A stretch of 64,000 nt of DNA. It comes from Bryobacteraceae bacterium. Its GTDB lineage: Bacteria > Acidobacteriota > Terriglobia > Bryobacterales > Bryobacteraceae. Made by a program: the position numbers and the translations under genes. Within the stretch, counting starts at the first letter, position 1. Each line of letters opens with the position of its first letter. The notes under the pieces are model-generated. The model was given only the letters and a program-made list of their open reading frames with translations, had not been told where the DNA came from and searched no databases. Shown in pieces: positions 25,835 through 34,879 of this stretch. The stretch covers positions 40,861-104,860 of the forward strand of contig JAICJH010000017.1 in assembly GCA_025928545.1 (NCBI GenBank), given 5' to 3'.

Positions 25835-27432
25835 TCAAGATGCAGCCATTCGACATTCCACCACACCGACGGCGGCGTCACGGAAGGCTGCACGCCTTTG
25901 AGGCTCGGCGAGATCGCGCAGAGGGAGTCGGGATTCACCAGATAAATGATCGGCTCCTGCTCCACCGCGATTCGCTGCACTTCGTCAAAAGCTTTTTTGC
26001 GGACGTCGCGCGAGCCGGACGATGCCTGGATTTTTTCCAGTTCGTCGATGCGGGCTTCCCAGGGAGTGGCCGGCGACTTTTCGGAAAGCCACCAGGCGTG
26101 ATGGTCGCCTGAGCTCATCCAGACGTTCATCACTTCGAGCGGATCGGTTTCAAGGTTGATGGAGAGCAGCACGGCTTCATAGTCGAAAGTCTTCGCGATG
26201 CGATCGACCAGGGAGCCGAAGTCGAGGGTAACGATGGTGACTTTTATGCCCAGTTTCGCGAGATCGGCCTGAATCAAAGGCGCCATATGTTCGCGCGGGG
26301 CATTGCCTGCATTGGTGATCAGGGAGAATTCCACCGGGTGTCCGGCGCTGTCGTGCAGGAAGCCTCCCTGGAGGGAGAAGCCATCATCGGTCAGGAACTT
26401 TGTGGCGGCCTGCGGATCGAACGGCAGCGGCTTCAGCGCGGTGTTGAACCAGAAACGATTGGCTTCGGAGACTGGACCCGCCGAAGGATGAGCGCGCCCG
26501 TTGTACACCACGCGCGAGATGTCGGTCCTGTTGATTGCAAGGCTGACGGAGTGCCGGAAAGCGGCGGAACGGAACCACTTCCTTTTCCACTCCGGGAGGC
26601 TATGGGCCGGGGACTGGTTAAACCACATGGATTCCGAATCGAGAGAAGGTCCGAGAGAGCGGGCAACCCCTGGCTTTTCCTTTTCGATGCGGTCGAAGCC
26701 GGTGGGTTCGAGCTTTTCGATGATGTGAACTTCGCCGCGCAGAAAGCGTTCCAGTTCGATATCGTGGTTCGCCTGAATATCGATGCGAACAGAATCGAGA
26801 TAGGGCAACTGTTTGCCGGCCTGGTCGTGTTTCCAGTAGTTCGGATTGCGTGAGATGCGCACGTATTCGCCGGGGCGGTATTCCGTCAGATAGAACGGTC
26901 CGGCGGAGGCCGGGAGCTTCGCCATTGTTTTCGGCGTTACCGGCAACGTATCGAAAAGGCGGTCCAGGCCGGGCTTCGGATCTTTATAAACGATGGAGAC
27001 GTCGAGCGGCGAGGAAACGGTTATGGATGGATTGCCTGCGGTCGCACTGAACGCGTCACCTACTGGAGAGGCTTCTTTAGGATCGAGGGCTCGGTTGAGA
27101 GTGCGGGCGACGTCGTTGGCATCGAGCGGCGAGTTGTCGGAGAATTTCAGGCCCGAACGGAGGTGAAATGAAATCGACCGGCTGTCGTCGGAAAGTTTCC
27201 ATGCTTCGGCAAGTTCGGGTTCGAGCGCATCGGTGGCGCGATTGACACGCACAAGAACACCGGCGGTCAGATAGCGGACGGTTTCGGAATGATTTTCGAT
27301 GACCTGAAGCGGATCGAACGTCTTGGGATCGCCTGCGATCGAAATGCGGAGTTCTTTGGTCGCGGGTGATTTCGAAACGGACTGGCAGGCCACCATTGCG
27401 AATGCCGCCGAGGCAACGATTAGGATGCGCAT
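25831..27432 (-). CDS. ABC transporter substrate-binding lipoprotein, SBP family 5
   Basis: A 533-residue lipoprotein: signal peptide with lipobox AMVAC (Cys16), then the family-5 fold beginning ELRISIAGDPKTFDPLQ, with RSGLKFSDNSPLDANDVARTL, GPFYLTEYRPGEYVRISRNPNYW and AFRHSVSLAINR, all hallmarks of oligopeptide/dipeptide/nickel-binding proteins. It delivers substrate to the two permeases encoded just upstream. Ligand is unknown. The start codon shares one base with the stop of the permease gene (overlap at 27432), and the stop overlaps the ATPase gene by four bases, so translation is coupled through the cluster. Confidence 0.92.
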   Translation of the reverse strand: MRILIVASAAFAMVACQSVSKSPATKELRISIAGDPKTFDPLQVIENHSETVRYLTAGVLVRVNRATDALEPELAEAWKLSDDSRSISFHLRSGLKFSDNSPLDANDVARTLNRALDPKEASPVGDAFSATAGNPSITVSSPLDVSIVYKDPKPGLDRLFDTLPVTPKTMAKLPASAGPFYLTEYRPGEYVRISRNPNYWKHDQAGKQLPYLDSVRIDIQANHDIELERFLRGEVHIIEKLEPTGFDRIEKEKPGVARSLGPSLDSESMWFNQSPAHSLPEWKRKWFRSAAFRHSVSLAINRTDISRVVYNGRAHPSAGPVSEANRFWFNTALKPLPFDPQAATKFLTDDGFSLQGGFLHDSAGHPVEFSLITNAGNAPREHMAPLIQADLAKLGIKVTIVTLDFGSLVDRIAKTFDYEAVLLSINLETDPLEVMNVWMSSGDHHAWWLSEKSPATPWEARIDELEKIQASSGSRDVRKKAFDEVQRIAVEQEPIIYLVNPDSLCAISPSLKGVQPSVTPPSVWWNVEWLHLE

Positions 27433-28259
27433 CAGTCAATCTCCCCGGCCGGCATAGGTCCGGACTGAAGAGCTTCGAGACAAATCATCACCAGCATGAG
27501 GAGAATCAGCGGAGTCAGAACCCAGGGATTCGCGCGGATGAGATCGGGGTGGCGCAGTTCGCCGAGCAGATTGCCCCAGGACGGAAGCGGCTCCGGGACG
27601 CCGAGGCCGAGCAGGCCAAGACTCGCTTCGGCCAGAATGTAGGCCGGCACCAAAACGCGAAACTGAGCGATGGCGACAGCGCGCAGATGCGGCCAGGCGT
27701 GCACCAGAGCGATACGGCGTCCGGATATGCCGGCAGCGCGGGCCTGGAGCATCCAGCCCGATGATTCCATGCGTGCGATCGAGGCCGAGAATATACGGGC
27801 AGGCCAGGCCCACCCTGCGACCCCCATCAGCCCGAATGTTACGAGCACGGAAACCGCGGGGCTGGTATTCAGCGGGAGTTCCGCCCGGAGGATGATGAAC
27901 AGAAAAATCCAGGGCAGGGCCAGGCAAATCGTGGTGATGACGGAAACGACGGGGCTGGTCAGGTTGCGGCGAGTTCCGGCCCCGGCGGAAAAAGGTGCGA
28001 TGAGCAGCGCGAGCGCGACTGAGATAGCCGCCGCAGCGGGTGCGAGCACAATCGAAATACGGGTTGCATAGAGCAGGCGGGAGAAACGATCGCGCCCGAT
28101 TTCGTCGGTCCCGAGAACAAACCGTCCGGCTGGCGCGGAGGACGGAGCATCCCGAAACTGTTGGTCATAAGGGAACGGGGCGAGCGCCGGTCCGAACATT
28201 GCACCCAGACAGATCAATATAAGCACGACAAGAGCTGTTCGGCGGATGGCGATTCTCAT
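27432..28259 (-). CDS. ABC transporter permease, DppC/OppC type
   Basis: A 275-residue inner-membrane permease. I chose the ATG at 28259 because it gives MRIAIRRTALVVLILICLG, a normal first helix, and overlaps the upstream permease stop (ATGA); the frame is open for 115 more codons upstream but encodes an Arg-rich shadow. The N-terminal OppC-type segment FPYDQQFRDAPSSAPAGRFVLGTDEIGRDRFSRLLY is present, as is the permease EAA-like loop (ARAAGISGRRIALVHAWPHL) near residue 190. About six membrane helices are seen. It pairs with the DppB-type permease. Confidence 0.9.
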   Translation of the reverse strand: MRIAIRRTALVVLILICLGAMFGPALAPFPYDQQFRDAPSSAPAGRFVLGTDEIGRDRFSRLLYATRISIVLAPAAAAISVALALLIAPFSAGAGTRRNLTSPVVSVITTICLALPWIFLFIILRAELPLNTSPAVSVLVTFGLMGVAGWAWPARIFSASIARMESSGWMLQARAAGISGRRIALVHAWPHLRAVAIAQFRVLVPAYILAEASLGLLGLGVPEPLPSWGNLLGELRHPDLIRANPWVLTPLILLMLVMICLEALQSGPMPAGEID

Positions 28260-29182
28260 ACGGGTTCGGCCAAAACGTTTGCAGGTCCGGCTTCGCTTCC
28301 TTCCACTAGTTCCCCGAATGAAGCGACCGCCGCTACGATGAACGTGATGATCAGGGCCAGACCGCAAAGAAGCGGCAAATCGCGCGCGACGGCGGCGTGC
28401 CAGGTTAACTGGCCAATTCCGGGAACGTCGCAAATGGCTTCCATCGGAATCAGGATTCCAAAGGCGAGTACGAGGGAAACACCTGCGAGCGCGATGAGTT
28501 GGGTGGCCGCGGGGCGCAGCACGTATTGCCACGCGAGAACCTGGGGTGAGATGCCGCGGGCGCGGGCGGCCAGCAGAGCGCCGGAGCGGTAGAGTTCTTG
28601 CCAAAGCGCCCGCATGGTTCCAAACACTCGCGGGAGGATGGCAAGGGTGACCGCGACATCGAGCGGTCCGCCTTTCAGAAAAAAAGCCAGTGCGATTACT
28701 GCGGGGGGTACCGCGAGCAGAAACCCACTCACAGAAGCCGCGGCCGCTTCAAGCACCGGCCGTCGCGGCCACACCGCGAGCCATGCCAGCCAGCCGCCCA
28801 GCAACATGCCTCCGGTTACGCCCGAGGCGATCAGACGCAGCGTGACTCCGGCGCGCTGGCGAAGCAATTCAGAGACTGGAGCATGGAGGGAGTCGGATTC
28901 GCCGAAATCGCCGCCGAGCGCCTTACTCAGGTAGCGCGTGTAGAAAAGCGGCAGCTGGTTTTCATATTCGCGGCGCGCGTGGAACGCGGCTCTGGTTGCG
29001 GCACTGAGTTTGGGATTCCAGGAGTTTTCGTCCACGTCGAAACCGGGGCTGTAACGAACCAAAGCGGATGCTATGAAGCCGCCCGCAACTACGGCCAGAA
29101 CGAGGCTGGTGAAACTACGAATAAAACGGTGCGGCAGGCTGTTGGTTCCGATGCGTCGCGCCGGAGGCCCGTGCGGCGTCAT
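28256..29182 (-). CDS. ABC transporter permease, DppB/OppB type
   Basis: A 308-residue inner-membrane permease with about six helices. It has the periplasmic loop typical of DppB/OppB after helix 1 (FYTRYLSKALGGDFGES), VSELLRQRAGVTLRL before helix 2, and the cytoplasmic EAA-like loop (ARARGISPQVLAWQYVLRPA). A Gly/Pro-rich stretch before the last helix (ICDVPGIGQLTWHAAVARD) matches OppB. It overlaps the upstream HD-GYP/GGDEF gene by four bases, which links transporter production directly to the signalling protein's mRNA. Confidence 0.9.
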   Translation of the reverse strand: MTPHGPPARRIGTNSLPHRFIRSFTSLVLAVVAGGFIASALVRYSPGFDVDENSWNPKLSAATRAAFHARREYENQLPLFYTRYLSKALGGDFGESDSLHAPVSELLRQRAGVTLRLIASGVTGGMLLGGWLAWLAVWPRRPVLEAAAASVSGFLLAVPPAVIALAFFLKGGPLDVAVTLAILPRVFGTMRALWQELYRSGALLAARARGISPQVLAWQYVLRPAATQLIALAGVSLVLAFGILIPMEAICDVPGIGQLTWHAAVARDLPLLCGLALIITFIVAAVASFGELVEGSEAGPANVLAEPV

Positions 29183-31692
29183 GACGCGGCAGCCGTAATC
29201 TCAGGGGCGGTGAAATCGCCGGGTGGGGGTACCGAGCCGTCCGCTTCGCCCGCTGTAAGCTCCGCAACCTGCATGGCCACTACAGACGCACGATCCTTCT
29301 TGCGCTGACGCTTGCCTTTGTACATGCGGCGGTCCGCTTCGGCAAGCAACTGTTCGGCATCAGAACCATCCTGCGGATAATTCGCGATGCCGATGCTGAT
29401 CGAAAGAACGCTGGGCTCCGGCGTTGCTTCACCGGCGGCACGGGCAACCGCCCGCATGCGCTCGATCTTCAACTCCAGTTCCTCATCGCCTGTGGAGGGG
29501 ATCAGCATGACGAACTCATCGCCGCCAAGGCGCGCCAGATAGTCGTTGGGCCCGCAGTACTCGCGCAACCCGTTCGCGACGATTCGCAGCACCCGATTGC
29601 CTGCCAGATGCCCAAAGCGGTCGTTAATCTGCTTGAACCCGTCGAGGTCGGCGACTACCACGGCGAGCGAAGTATTTGTTCGCGCAGCTCGGGAGACCTC
29701 GTGATCGAGCGAAAGGAAGAGCGAACGCGCGTTGGGGAGGTTGGTCAGGTAATCGGTTGTGATCGATGTTTCGAGCAGCCGCTGGCTCAACGCGTTTTCG
29801 ATTGCGAGCGCCACTTTGGAACTGATGGCCTGAAGGATCCGGAGATTTTCTTTGCTGAACGCGTCGCGTTCGGCGCGATACAGCGCGAGCACACCGAGCA
29901 CGCCGGACACACCATCGAGCGGCACGGCAAGAGCGGAACGAAGCGTACTGTATTTTGTGGGGTCGTTGAGGTAACCGGCTTCGACCGAAGGGTTCCCGTT
30001 CAGAATTGCTTTGTTGTTTTCCACTACCCAGCCGGAAAGGCCCTGGCCAACCGGAATCTCAAGGGAATTGAACAGGCGAAGGTTTTCGCCGCAGACATAT
30101 TCGGGCGTCAGTTTTTCGTCGCGGCGGATGTAGACCACCAGCGTTTCATACGGGATGAGGCGCTTGAGGCGAACTCCGACAAACGCGAGAGCTTCCTGGA
30201 GGCTCAGAGAGCTGCCGAGATCCTGAGTCAACTCGTACAGCATCTGGGCCTCCTGAGTGGCGGCCGCGATGGTCGACATGGGGTCGGTCACCGGGGCTCC
30301 CGCCATCACCGGAGTCTTTGTTTCAGTCGAAGACGCGAAGCCTGTGGCTGGAGCCGCGCCACGCTCGATCTTTACATCCATGGAGAGCTTGGCGCTCTTC
30401 TCGCCGCCGGCGGCCACAGCCATGCGCTCCAGTTCGATGTAGCGGCGCTTGAGGATATCGACGATGACAGGATCGAAGGCCTTGCCCGATTCGTCGGTCA
30501 CGATTTTCATCGCTTCATCGAGAGGCATCGCGCGGCGATATTGGCGGTCTGAAGCGAGCGCGTCCAGACAATCCACCGCGGATAAAATGCGTGCGCCAAC
30601 GGGGATTTCTTCCCCGGCCAGCCCGAACGGATACCCGGTGCCATCCCACTTCTCGTGATGGGCGCGCACGATCGGTACCACCGGATAGGGAAACTTCACT
30701 TCTTCCAGAATCTCGGCGCCCACCAGCGGGTGAATCTTCATCTTTTCGAACTCTTCGGGCGTGAGCTTGCCTGGTTTGGAAATAATGTGCTCCGGCACAG
30801 CCAGCTTGCCGATATCGTGCAGCAGAGCGGCCGCCTGGAGGGCATCGAGTTCTTCGGTGCTCATCTTGATCTCGCGGCCAATCTCGGTTGCGTAGACGCG
30901 GACGCGCTGCAGGTGATCGTGCGTGGTGGCGTCCTTCGCTTCGATGGCGAGCGCAAGTGCTTCGATTGTACGGAGGTGAAGCCCCGCCAGTGCTTCCACG
31001 TGCAGCTTGTCATTCTCGAGGCGGTTCAGATAAATCTTGTATTGATAATAAACAAAACCAACCAGGACCAGGAGCACGACCGGCGCCTGCCAGCCATTGC
31101 GCTCGTACAGATTCTGCTGAATCAGAATCTGCCATGCGACCACGGCGGCCGCCAGATGATACTGCATCGCCCAGAAGAAGGTTTCAACCCAGGTTTTGTA
31201 AGGCGATTTGTTTTCTGTGACAGCTACGACGAAGGCCACCAGGACGGTGTTCACCACAAAGTAAACACCCGCCGTCAGGGCAAGCAGGACGAAGTTGTCT
31301 TTGCCCAGAATGCCCAGCAGCGGCCCCCAGAAAACGGAGTGCCCGGCCATCACGGCCAGACAGATGGAACTCGTACTGAACGCGACCTGGATAATACGCG
31401 GCCGCACCTTTGCCTGCCACACGCACTGTACGATTGTGCCCGCGGCGGCAACGGCCAGGGATTCCGGCAGAGTAAACTTCGCGATCGCAACCAGGATGAA
31501 AAGAAAATTGACGGACAGCGTCACCGTCACCATCGGGAGGCGAACCTTAACGCCGGAGGTCAGGATGGTAATTGCGAAAAAGAACCAGAAAAAATATGGA
31601 GATGGCGAGTGGAAGTGAAGGAGTTGGAAGGCCAGCCCGATCAGCCCCAACGCCAATATCAGGGTGATGTAAAATTTGGCCCGTAACGGCAT
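29179..31692 (-). CDS. membrane HD-GYP / GAF / GGDEF protein (cyclic-di-GMP metabolism)
   Basis: An 837-residue protein: about seven hydrophobic helices (residues 8-220) followed by an HD-GYP phosphodiesterase domain (HD at 292-293, HHEKWDGTGYPFG at 345-357), a linker of about 40 residues, a GAF domain (about 470-630) and a GGDEF diguanylate cyclase domain with an intact LGGDEF motif (near 745-750). Both catalytic signatures look complete, so it may both make and break cyclic-di-GMP, depending on the signals sensed by the membrane part and GAF domain. It is the first gene of the oligopeptide transporter operon and is divergent from a sigma-54 activator, which may share its 262-base regulatory gap. 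Confidence 0.92.
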   Translation of the reverse strand: MPLRAKFYITLILALGLIGLAFQLLHFHSPSPYFFWFFFAITILTSGVKVRLPMVTVTLSVNFLFILVAIAKFTLPESLAVAAAGTIVQCVWQAKVRPRIIQVAFSTSSICLAVMAGHSVFWGPLLGILGKDNFVLLALTAGVYFVVNTVLVAFVVAVTENKSPYKTWVETFFWAMQYHLAAAVVAWQILIQQNLYERNGWQAPVVLLVLVGFVYYQYKIYLNRLENDKLHVEALAGLHLRTIEALALAIEAKDATTHDHLQRVRVYATEIGREIKMSTEELDALQAAALLHDIGKLAVPEHIISKPGKLTPEEFEKMKIHPLVGAEILEEVKFPYPVVPIVRAHHEKWDGTGYPFGLAGEEIPVGARILSAVDCLDALASDRQYRRAMPLDEAMKIVTDESGKAFDPVIVDILKRRYIELERMAVAAGGEKSAKLSMDVKIERGAAPATGFASSTETKTPVMAGAPVTDPMSTIAAATQEAQMLYELTQDLGSSLSLQEALAFVGVRLKRLIPYETLVVYIRRDEKLTPEYVCGENLRLFNSLEIPVGQGLSGWVVENNKAILNGNPSVEAGYLNDPTKYSTLRSALAVPLDGVSGVLGVLALYRAERDAFSKENLRILQAISSKVALAIENALSQRLLETSITTDYLTNLPNARSLFLSLDHEVSRAARTNTSLAVVVADLDGFKQINDRFGHLAGNRVLRIVANGLREYCGPNDYLARLGGDEFVMLIPSTGDEELELKIERMRAVARAAGEATPEPSVLSISIGIANYPQDGSDAEQLLAEADRRMYKGKRQRKKDRASVVAMQVAELTAGEADGSVPPPGDFTAPEITAAAS

Positions 31693-31910
31693 ACCAACCT
31701 ATAGGAGACGCCCCAAGTGTAGCATGTCTCCGCTGGTCGTGTAAGTCCCTTAATCACGGGAAGATGGGGGTAATCGACACCGTTATCCAAAGTAGATTTC
31801 GAGCGTGCTCCGTCGGCGTTCAGCTCCCGTGGCTGGCTGCCAAAATGACACATGCCGCGCCACCAGCACCTCCAGGCCGAACACGGGAGGCTCTCTGTCC
31901 GACGTTAGTA

Positions 31911-31942
31911 TTGACAAATCAACCAGTTGCAACCAATATAGA
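31911..31942 (+). promoter_or_regulatory. weak sigma-70-like promoter upstream of the sigma-54 activator gene
   Basis: A perfect TTGACA lies at 31911-31916; an imperfect TATAGA follows at 31937-31942, 20 bases later, and the leader to the ATG at 31955 would be short. The non-standard spacing makes the call weak. I found no clear -24/-12 (sigma-54) promoter in the gap. Confidence 0.25.
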
Positions 31943-31954
31943 TACGGAACCCAG

Positions 31955-33037
31955 ATGACTCCGTTTCGCCAGCAGAGTGACGAATTGACGCGATTACGCG
32001 CGCCCTCGTCACGCCGTGATGATCGTCACCCCAGGCAAATGGAATTCGTGGGAATGCCCGCAATCATTGCTTCGCATTCCATGCAGCAGATCCTCGACAA
32101 AGTAGAGAAGGTGGCTCAAACGGATTCGACGGTTCTGATAGCCGGCGAGAGCGGGGTCGGGAAAGAACTGATAGCGCGGGCGATCCATCATTATTCCCCA
32201 CGCAGGGACAGGCCGTTTGTCGACGTCAATTGCGCCGCTTTTCCGGAAAATTTGATGGAAAGCGAGCTCTTCGGCTATGAGAAGGGCGCCTTCAGTGGAG
32301 CGGACGGGGTCAAGCAGGGGCTGTTCGAAACGGCCGCCGGCGGCACCATTTTTCTGGATGAGATCGGCGAACTCCAGCCGCACATGCAGGCCAAACTGCT
32401 TCGCGTCCTGGACGGTCAGCCTTACTACAGGCTGGGCGGCACGCGCAAGATTCAGACGGCAGCGCGCGTGGTGGCCGCAACCAACGCCGACCTGGAGGAA
32501 TTGGTTCATCGGGGTTCGTTCCGGACCGATCTCTACCATCGGCTGGATGCCATCCAGCTCGTGGTTCCCTCGCTGCGGGACCGCGTGGATGACATTGCGC
32601 CTCTGTGCGAACTTTTTCTCAGAACGTCCGGCTTTACATTGCGGGATGATGCAATGCAGCTCCTCCTGAGATACTCCTGGCCTGGGAACGTTAGGGAGCT
32701 CAGGAACGTGCTGAATAAGGCCATGGTCTTCGCCGACGGCAACGAACTAACGCCGGCAGACCTGCCCGATGGCCTCCACGAAACCAGGACGGAGAGCGAG
32801 CCCGGATATTTGCTGGAACGGCTGGAGGAGGATACGATCCTCCGCGCTCTGGAGCAGACGGGCGGCCATCAACAGAAGACCGCGGACATTCTGGGGATCT
32901 CGCGCCGCACCCTGATCCGAAAAATAAAACTCTACGGGCCCCTGAAAATCCACGGCCACCACGACAAAGGGCACGGGCGGAATACGGAACGAAATTCCGT
33001 GATCGCGAAAAAAACAGGGCCGGGGTTCAGCCTGTGA
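31955..33037 (+). CDS. short sigma-54-dependent transcriptional activator (no receiver domain)
   Basis: A 360-residue activator. The AAA+ core spans about residues 30-270: Walker A GESGVGKE (64-71), the sigma-54 contact loop GAFSGA (111-116), Walker B GGTIFLDEIGEL, and the arginine-finger region FRTDLYHRL. The GAFTGA motif is changed to GAFSGA, a substitution seen in some working activators. A Fis-type helix-turn-helix (QKTADILGISRRTLIRKIKLYG) is near residue 320, followed by a basic 35-residue tail. There is no N-terminal sensory domain (only about 30 residues), so it is regulated by its level or by a partner, possibly the ATPase gene it overlaps (GTGA). The ATG at 31955 was chosen over upstream codons because the upstream part has shadow composition. 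Confidence 0.9.
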   Translation: MTPFRQQSDELTRLRAPSSRRDDRHPRQMEFVGMPAIIASHSMQQILDKVEKVAQTDSTVLIAGESGVGKELIARAIHHYSPRRDRPFVDVNCAAFPENLMESELFGYEKGAFSGADGVKQGLFETAAGGTIFLDEIGELQPHMQAKLLRVLDGQPYYRLGGTRKIQTAARVVAATNADLEELVHRGSFRTDLYHRLDAIQLVVPSLRDRVDDIAPLCELFLRTSGFTLRDDAMQLLLRYSWPGNVRELRNVLNKAMVFADGNELTPADLPDGLHETRTESEPGYLLERLEEDTILRALEQTGGHQQKTADILGISRRTLIRKIKLYGPLKIHGHHDKGHGRNTERNSVIAKKTGPGFSL

Positions 33038-34332
33038 CGCAAGGTGCGCAGACTGCGGCCAGCCTTTCGCCGGAGCCCGCGGACACAGCCGTGAAACCGG
33101 GCAGCGCGCTCGGGTTTAGCCCCGCGCCGCCGCTGGTATTTGAAGACATCGATATTTCGGAACACCTGCTGGTGGATATTGCACTGCGCCATGTCTATCT
33201 GCGAAGCTCGTGCACCATCCAGTTGCTTTCCGGTCTCATGAAACTGTCTCTGGAACTAACCGAGTCTCTGTTCCGCAGGCTGGTGGACCAGCAGTACCTC
33301 GAAGTTCGCGGGATGGTGGGCGACGATTATGTTTTCGCGCTGAGCCCGTCGGGGCGACGGATGGCGATTGAAAGATCGGCCACCATGCGCTATGCGGGAC
33401 CCGTGCCGGTCTCGCTCGCCGCATATACAACAGCGGTGCGCGCTCAGAAGGCGCGAGTCAGAATCAATCGCGATGTCCTTCGAAGAGCATTTTCCGATAT
33501 CATCCTAAGCGACGCACTGCTGGATGCAATCGGCCCCGCGCTGGTTTCGCAGCTTTCGGTTTTTCTGTATGGTCCGAGCGGCACCGGCAAAACGACAATC
33601 TCCGAGCGACTGATCCGCGTCTTCGACGACGGAATTCTGGTGCCCTACGCGGTGGAAGTGGACGGGCAAATCATCAGTGTCGGCGATCCGGCGGTCCACG
33701 AGTTGCTGCCATTGGAAGGCACCTACATCGACCCGCGATGGATGTATTGCCGAAGGCCTTTTATTTCCGTGGGAGGAGAGCTCGTAACCAGTATGCTCGA
33801 CCTGCAAAGGGATGAGGGCTCCGGGACTTACATGGCTCCTTTGCAGATGAAGGCGAATAACGGGATTCTTCTGATGGACGATTTTGGCCGTCAAATGATG
33901 TCGCCGCGCGATCTGTTGAACCGATGGATTGTGCCGCTCGATCGTCGTGTGGATTTTCTGTCGCTGGGAAGCGGGCGTAAATTCGATGTTCCCTTTGAGC
34001 TCATGGTGGTCTTTTCAACGAACCTGGAGCCGAGTGAACTGGCGGACGAGGCGTTCCTTCGCCGTATCCCCAACAAGATTCTCATCCCCGGCGTGGATGC
34101 GGAGACCTTTGACGCCATCTTCCGATTGACCGCCGCGGCTACAGGTGTGAAGTGCGAAGCCGATATCGGACCCTATTGCCGCGAGGTTTGCCTGAGCAAG
34201 GGAGGCGATTTGCGTCCCTGTTATCCGCGGGATCTTTGCAACGCATTGCGCTCCATTGCGCTCTACGAAGACAGGGATCCGATTGCGACTCGCGCCGAAG
34301 TGGACCGCGCCGCGACGGGATATTTTGTCTGA
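33034..34332 (+). CDS. ATPase with N-terminal winged-helix-like domain
   Basis: A 432-residue protein. The first 140 residues hold a winged-helix-like region (LTESLFRRLVDQQYLEVRGM, YVFALSPSGRRMA). An ATPase domain follows: Walker A GPSGTGKTT (180-188), Walker B GILLMDDFG, and VFSTNLEPSELADEAFLRRI as sensor and arginine-finger region. Cysteines near 375-395 (VKCEADIGPYCREVCLSKGG) may bind a metal. The GTG start overlaps the sigma-54 activator stop by four bases, indicating joint work: perhaps it controls the activator or a surface apparatus. I recall similar genes near pilus genes in acidobacteria and myxobacteria, unchecked. No function is established. Confidence 0.7.
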   Translation: MTQGAQTAASLSPEPADTAVKPGSALGFSPAPPLVFEDIDISEHLLVDIALRHVYLRSSCTIQLLSGLMKLSLELTESLFRRLVDQQYLEVRGMVGDDYVFALSPSGRRMAIERSATMRYAGPVPVSLAAYTTAVRAQKARVRINRDVLRRAFSDIILSDALLDAIGPALVSQLSVFLYGPSGTGKTTISERLIRVFDDGILVPYAVEVDGQIISVGDPAVHELLPLEGTYIDPRWMYCRRPFISVGGELVTSMLDLQRDEGSGTYMAPLQMKANNGILLMDDFGRQMMSPRDLLNRWIVPLDRRVDFLSLGSGRKFDVPFELMVVFSTNLEPSELADEAFLRRIPNKILIPGVDAETFDAIFRLTAAATGVKCEADIGPYCREVCLSKGGDLRPCYPRDLCNALRSIALYEDRDPIATRAEVDRAATGYFV

Positions 34333-34341
34333 GGCTGAGCA

Positions 34342-34749
34342 ATGACGATAAAGCCAGGCAACGAACTCACCAATGGCAAAGAAAGCCGCGAACGGCGGGG
34401 GACGAATGAGGAGCGGTACTCCGTAAGTTTTTCGGTCTCTCTGATGTGGGAAGAAGGCGGCCTGATCCGCCGCGTCAACGGGCGTTGCGTGGACCTTTCT
34501 CCGGCGGGCATAAAGGTGGAAACCAAAGAACGTCTTGAGTCGGGGAGATCGGTCATGGTCTCATGCAATGAATTTGGCAGGATGGGACACGCCACCGTGC
34601 GGCACGTGCGTCGTCAGAAAATGCAGTGCGAGATCGGACTTCGGTTCGCGGCGGCCTTCGGGCTGGGCGATCCTGCCCGGCGAAAGATACTGGCTCGTGT
34701 GATCAGTCTGGACGCTCCGACGCCGGAGCCAGCGGGAACCCCCGCCTGA
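34342..34749 (+). CDS. PilZ domain protein (probable cyclic-di-GMP receptor)
   Basis: A 135-residue single-domain protein. The PilZ signature is readable as RERRGTNEERYSV (arginine-rich switch region, residues 17-29) and CVDLSPAGIKVE (D-x-S-x-x-G element, residues 53-64). It would bind cyclic-di-GMP and pass the signal to a partner. It follows the ATPase gene by nine bases, so activator, ATPase and PilZ protein form one unit facing the HD-GYP/GGDEF gene across the regulatory gap. The exact RxxxR spacing is a variant; ligand binding is likely but not certain. Confidence 0.8.
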   Translation: MTIKPGNELTNGKESRERRGTNEERYSVSFSVSLMWEEGGLIRRVNGRCVDLSPAGIKVETKERLESGRSVMVSCNEFGRMGHATVRHVRRQKMQCEIGLRFAAAFGLGDPARRKILARVISLDAPTPEPAGTPA

Positions 34750-34879
34750 CGACCCCTTTCAACTGTCAAATGGTCGACGGAACATCCACTGGTGGAAAAT
34801 AAAAGTTGCGCGAGGGGGTGCGTTTGCTTCGCACTCGATAATCGATTTCCGACTCTGCGCTACAGGAGACACAACCAGG

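Noticed and set aside
31693..31954. sigma-54 (-24/-12) promoter in the gap before the activator
   Set aside because: The TGGCTGGCTGCC stretch does not match TGGCAC-N5-TTGC closely enough.
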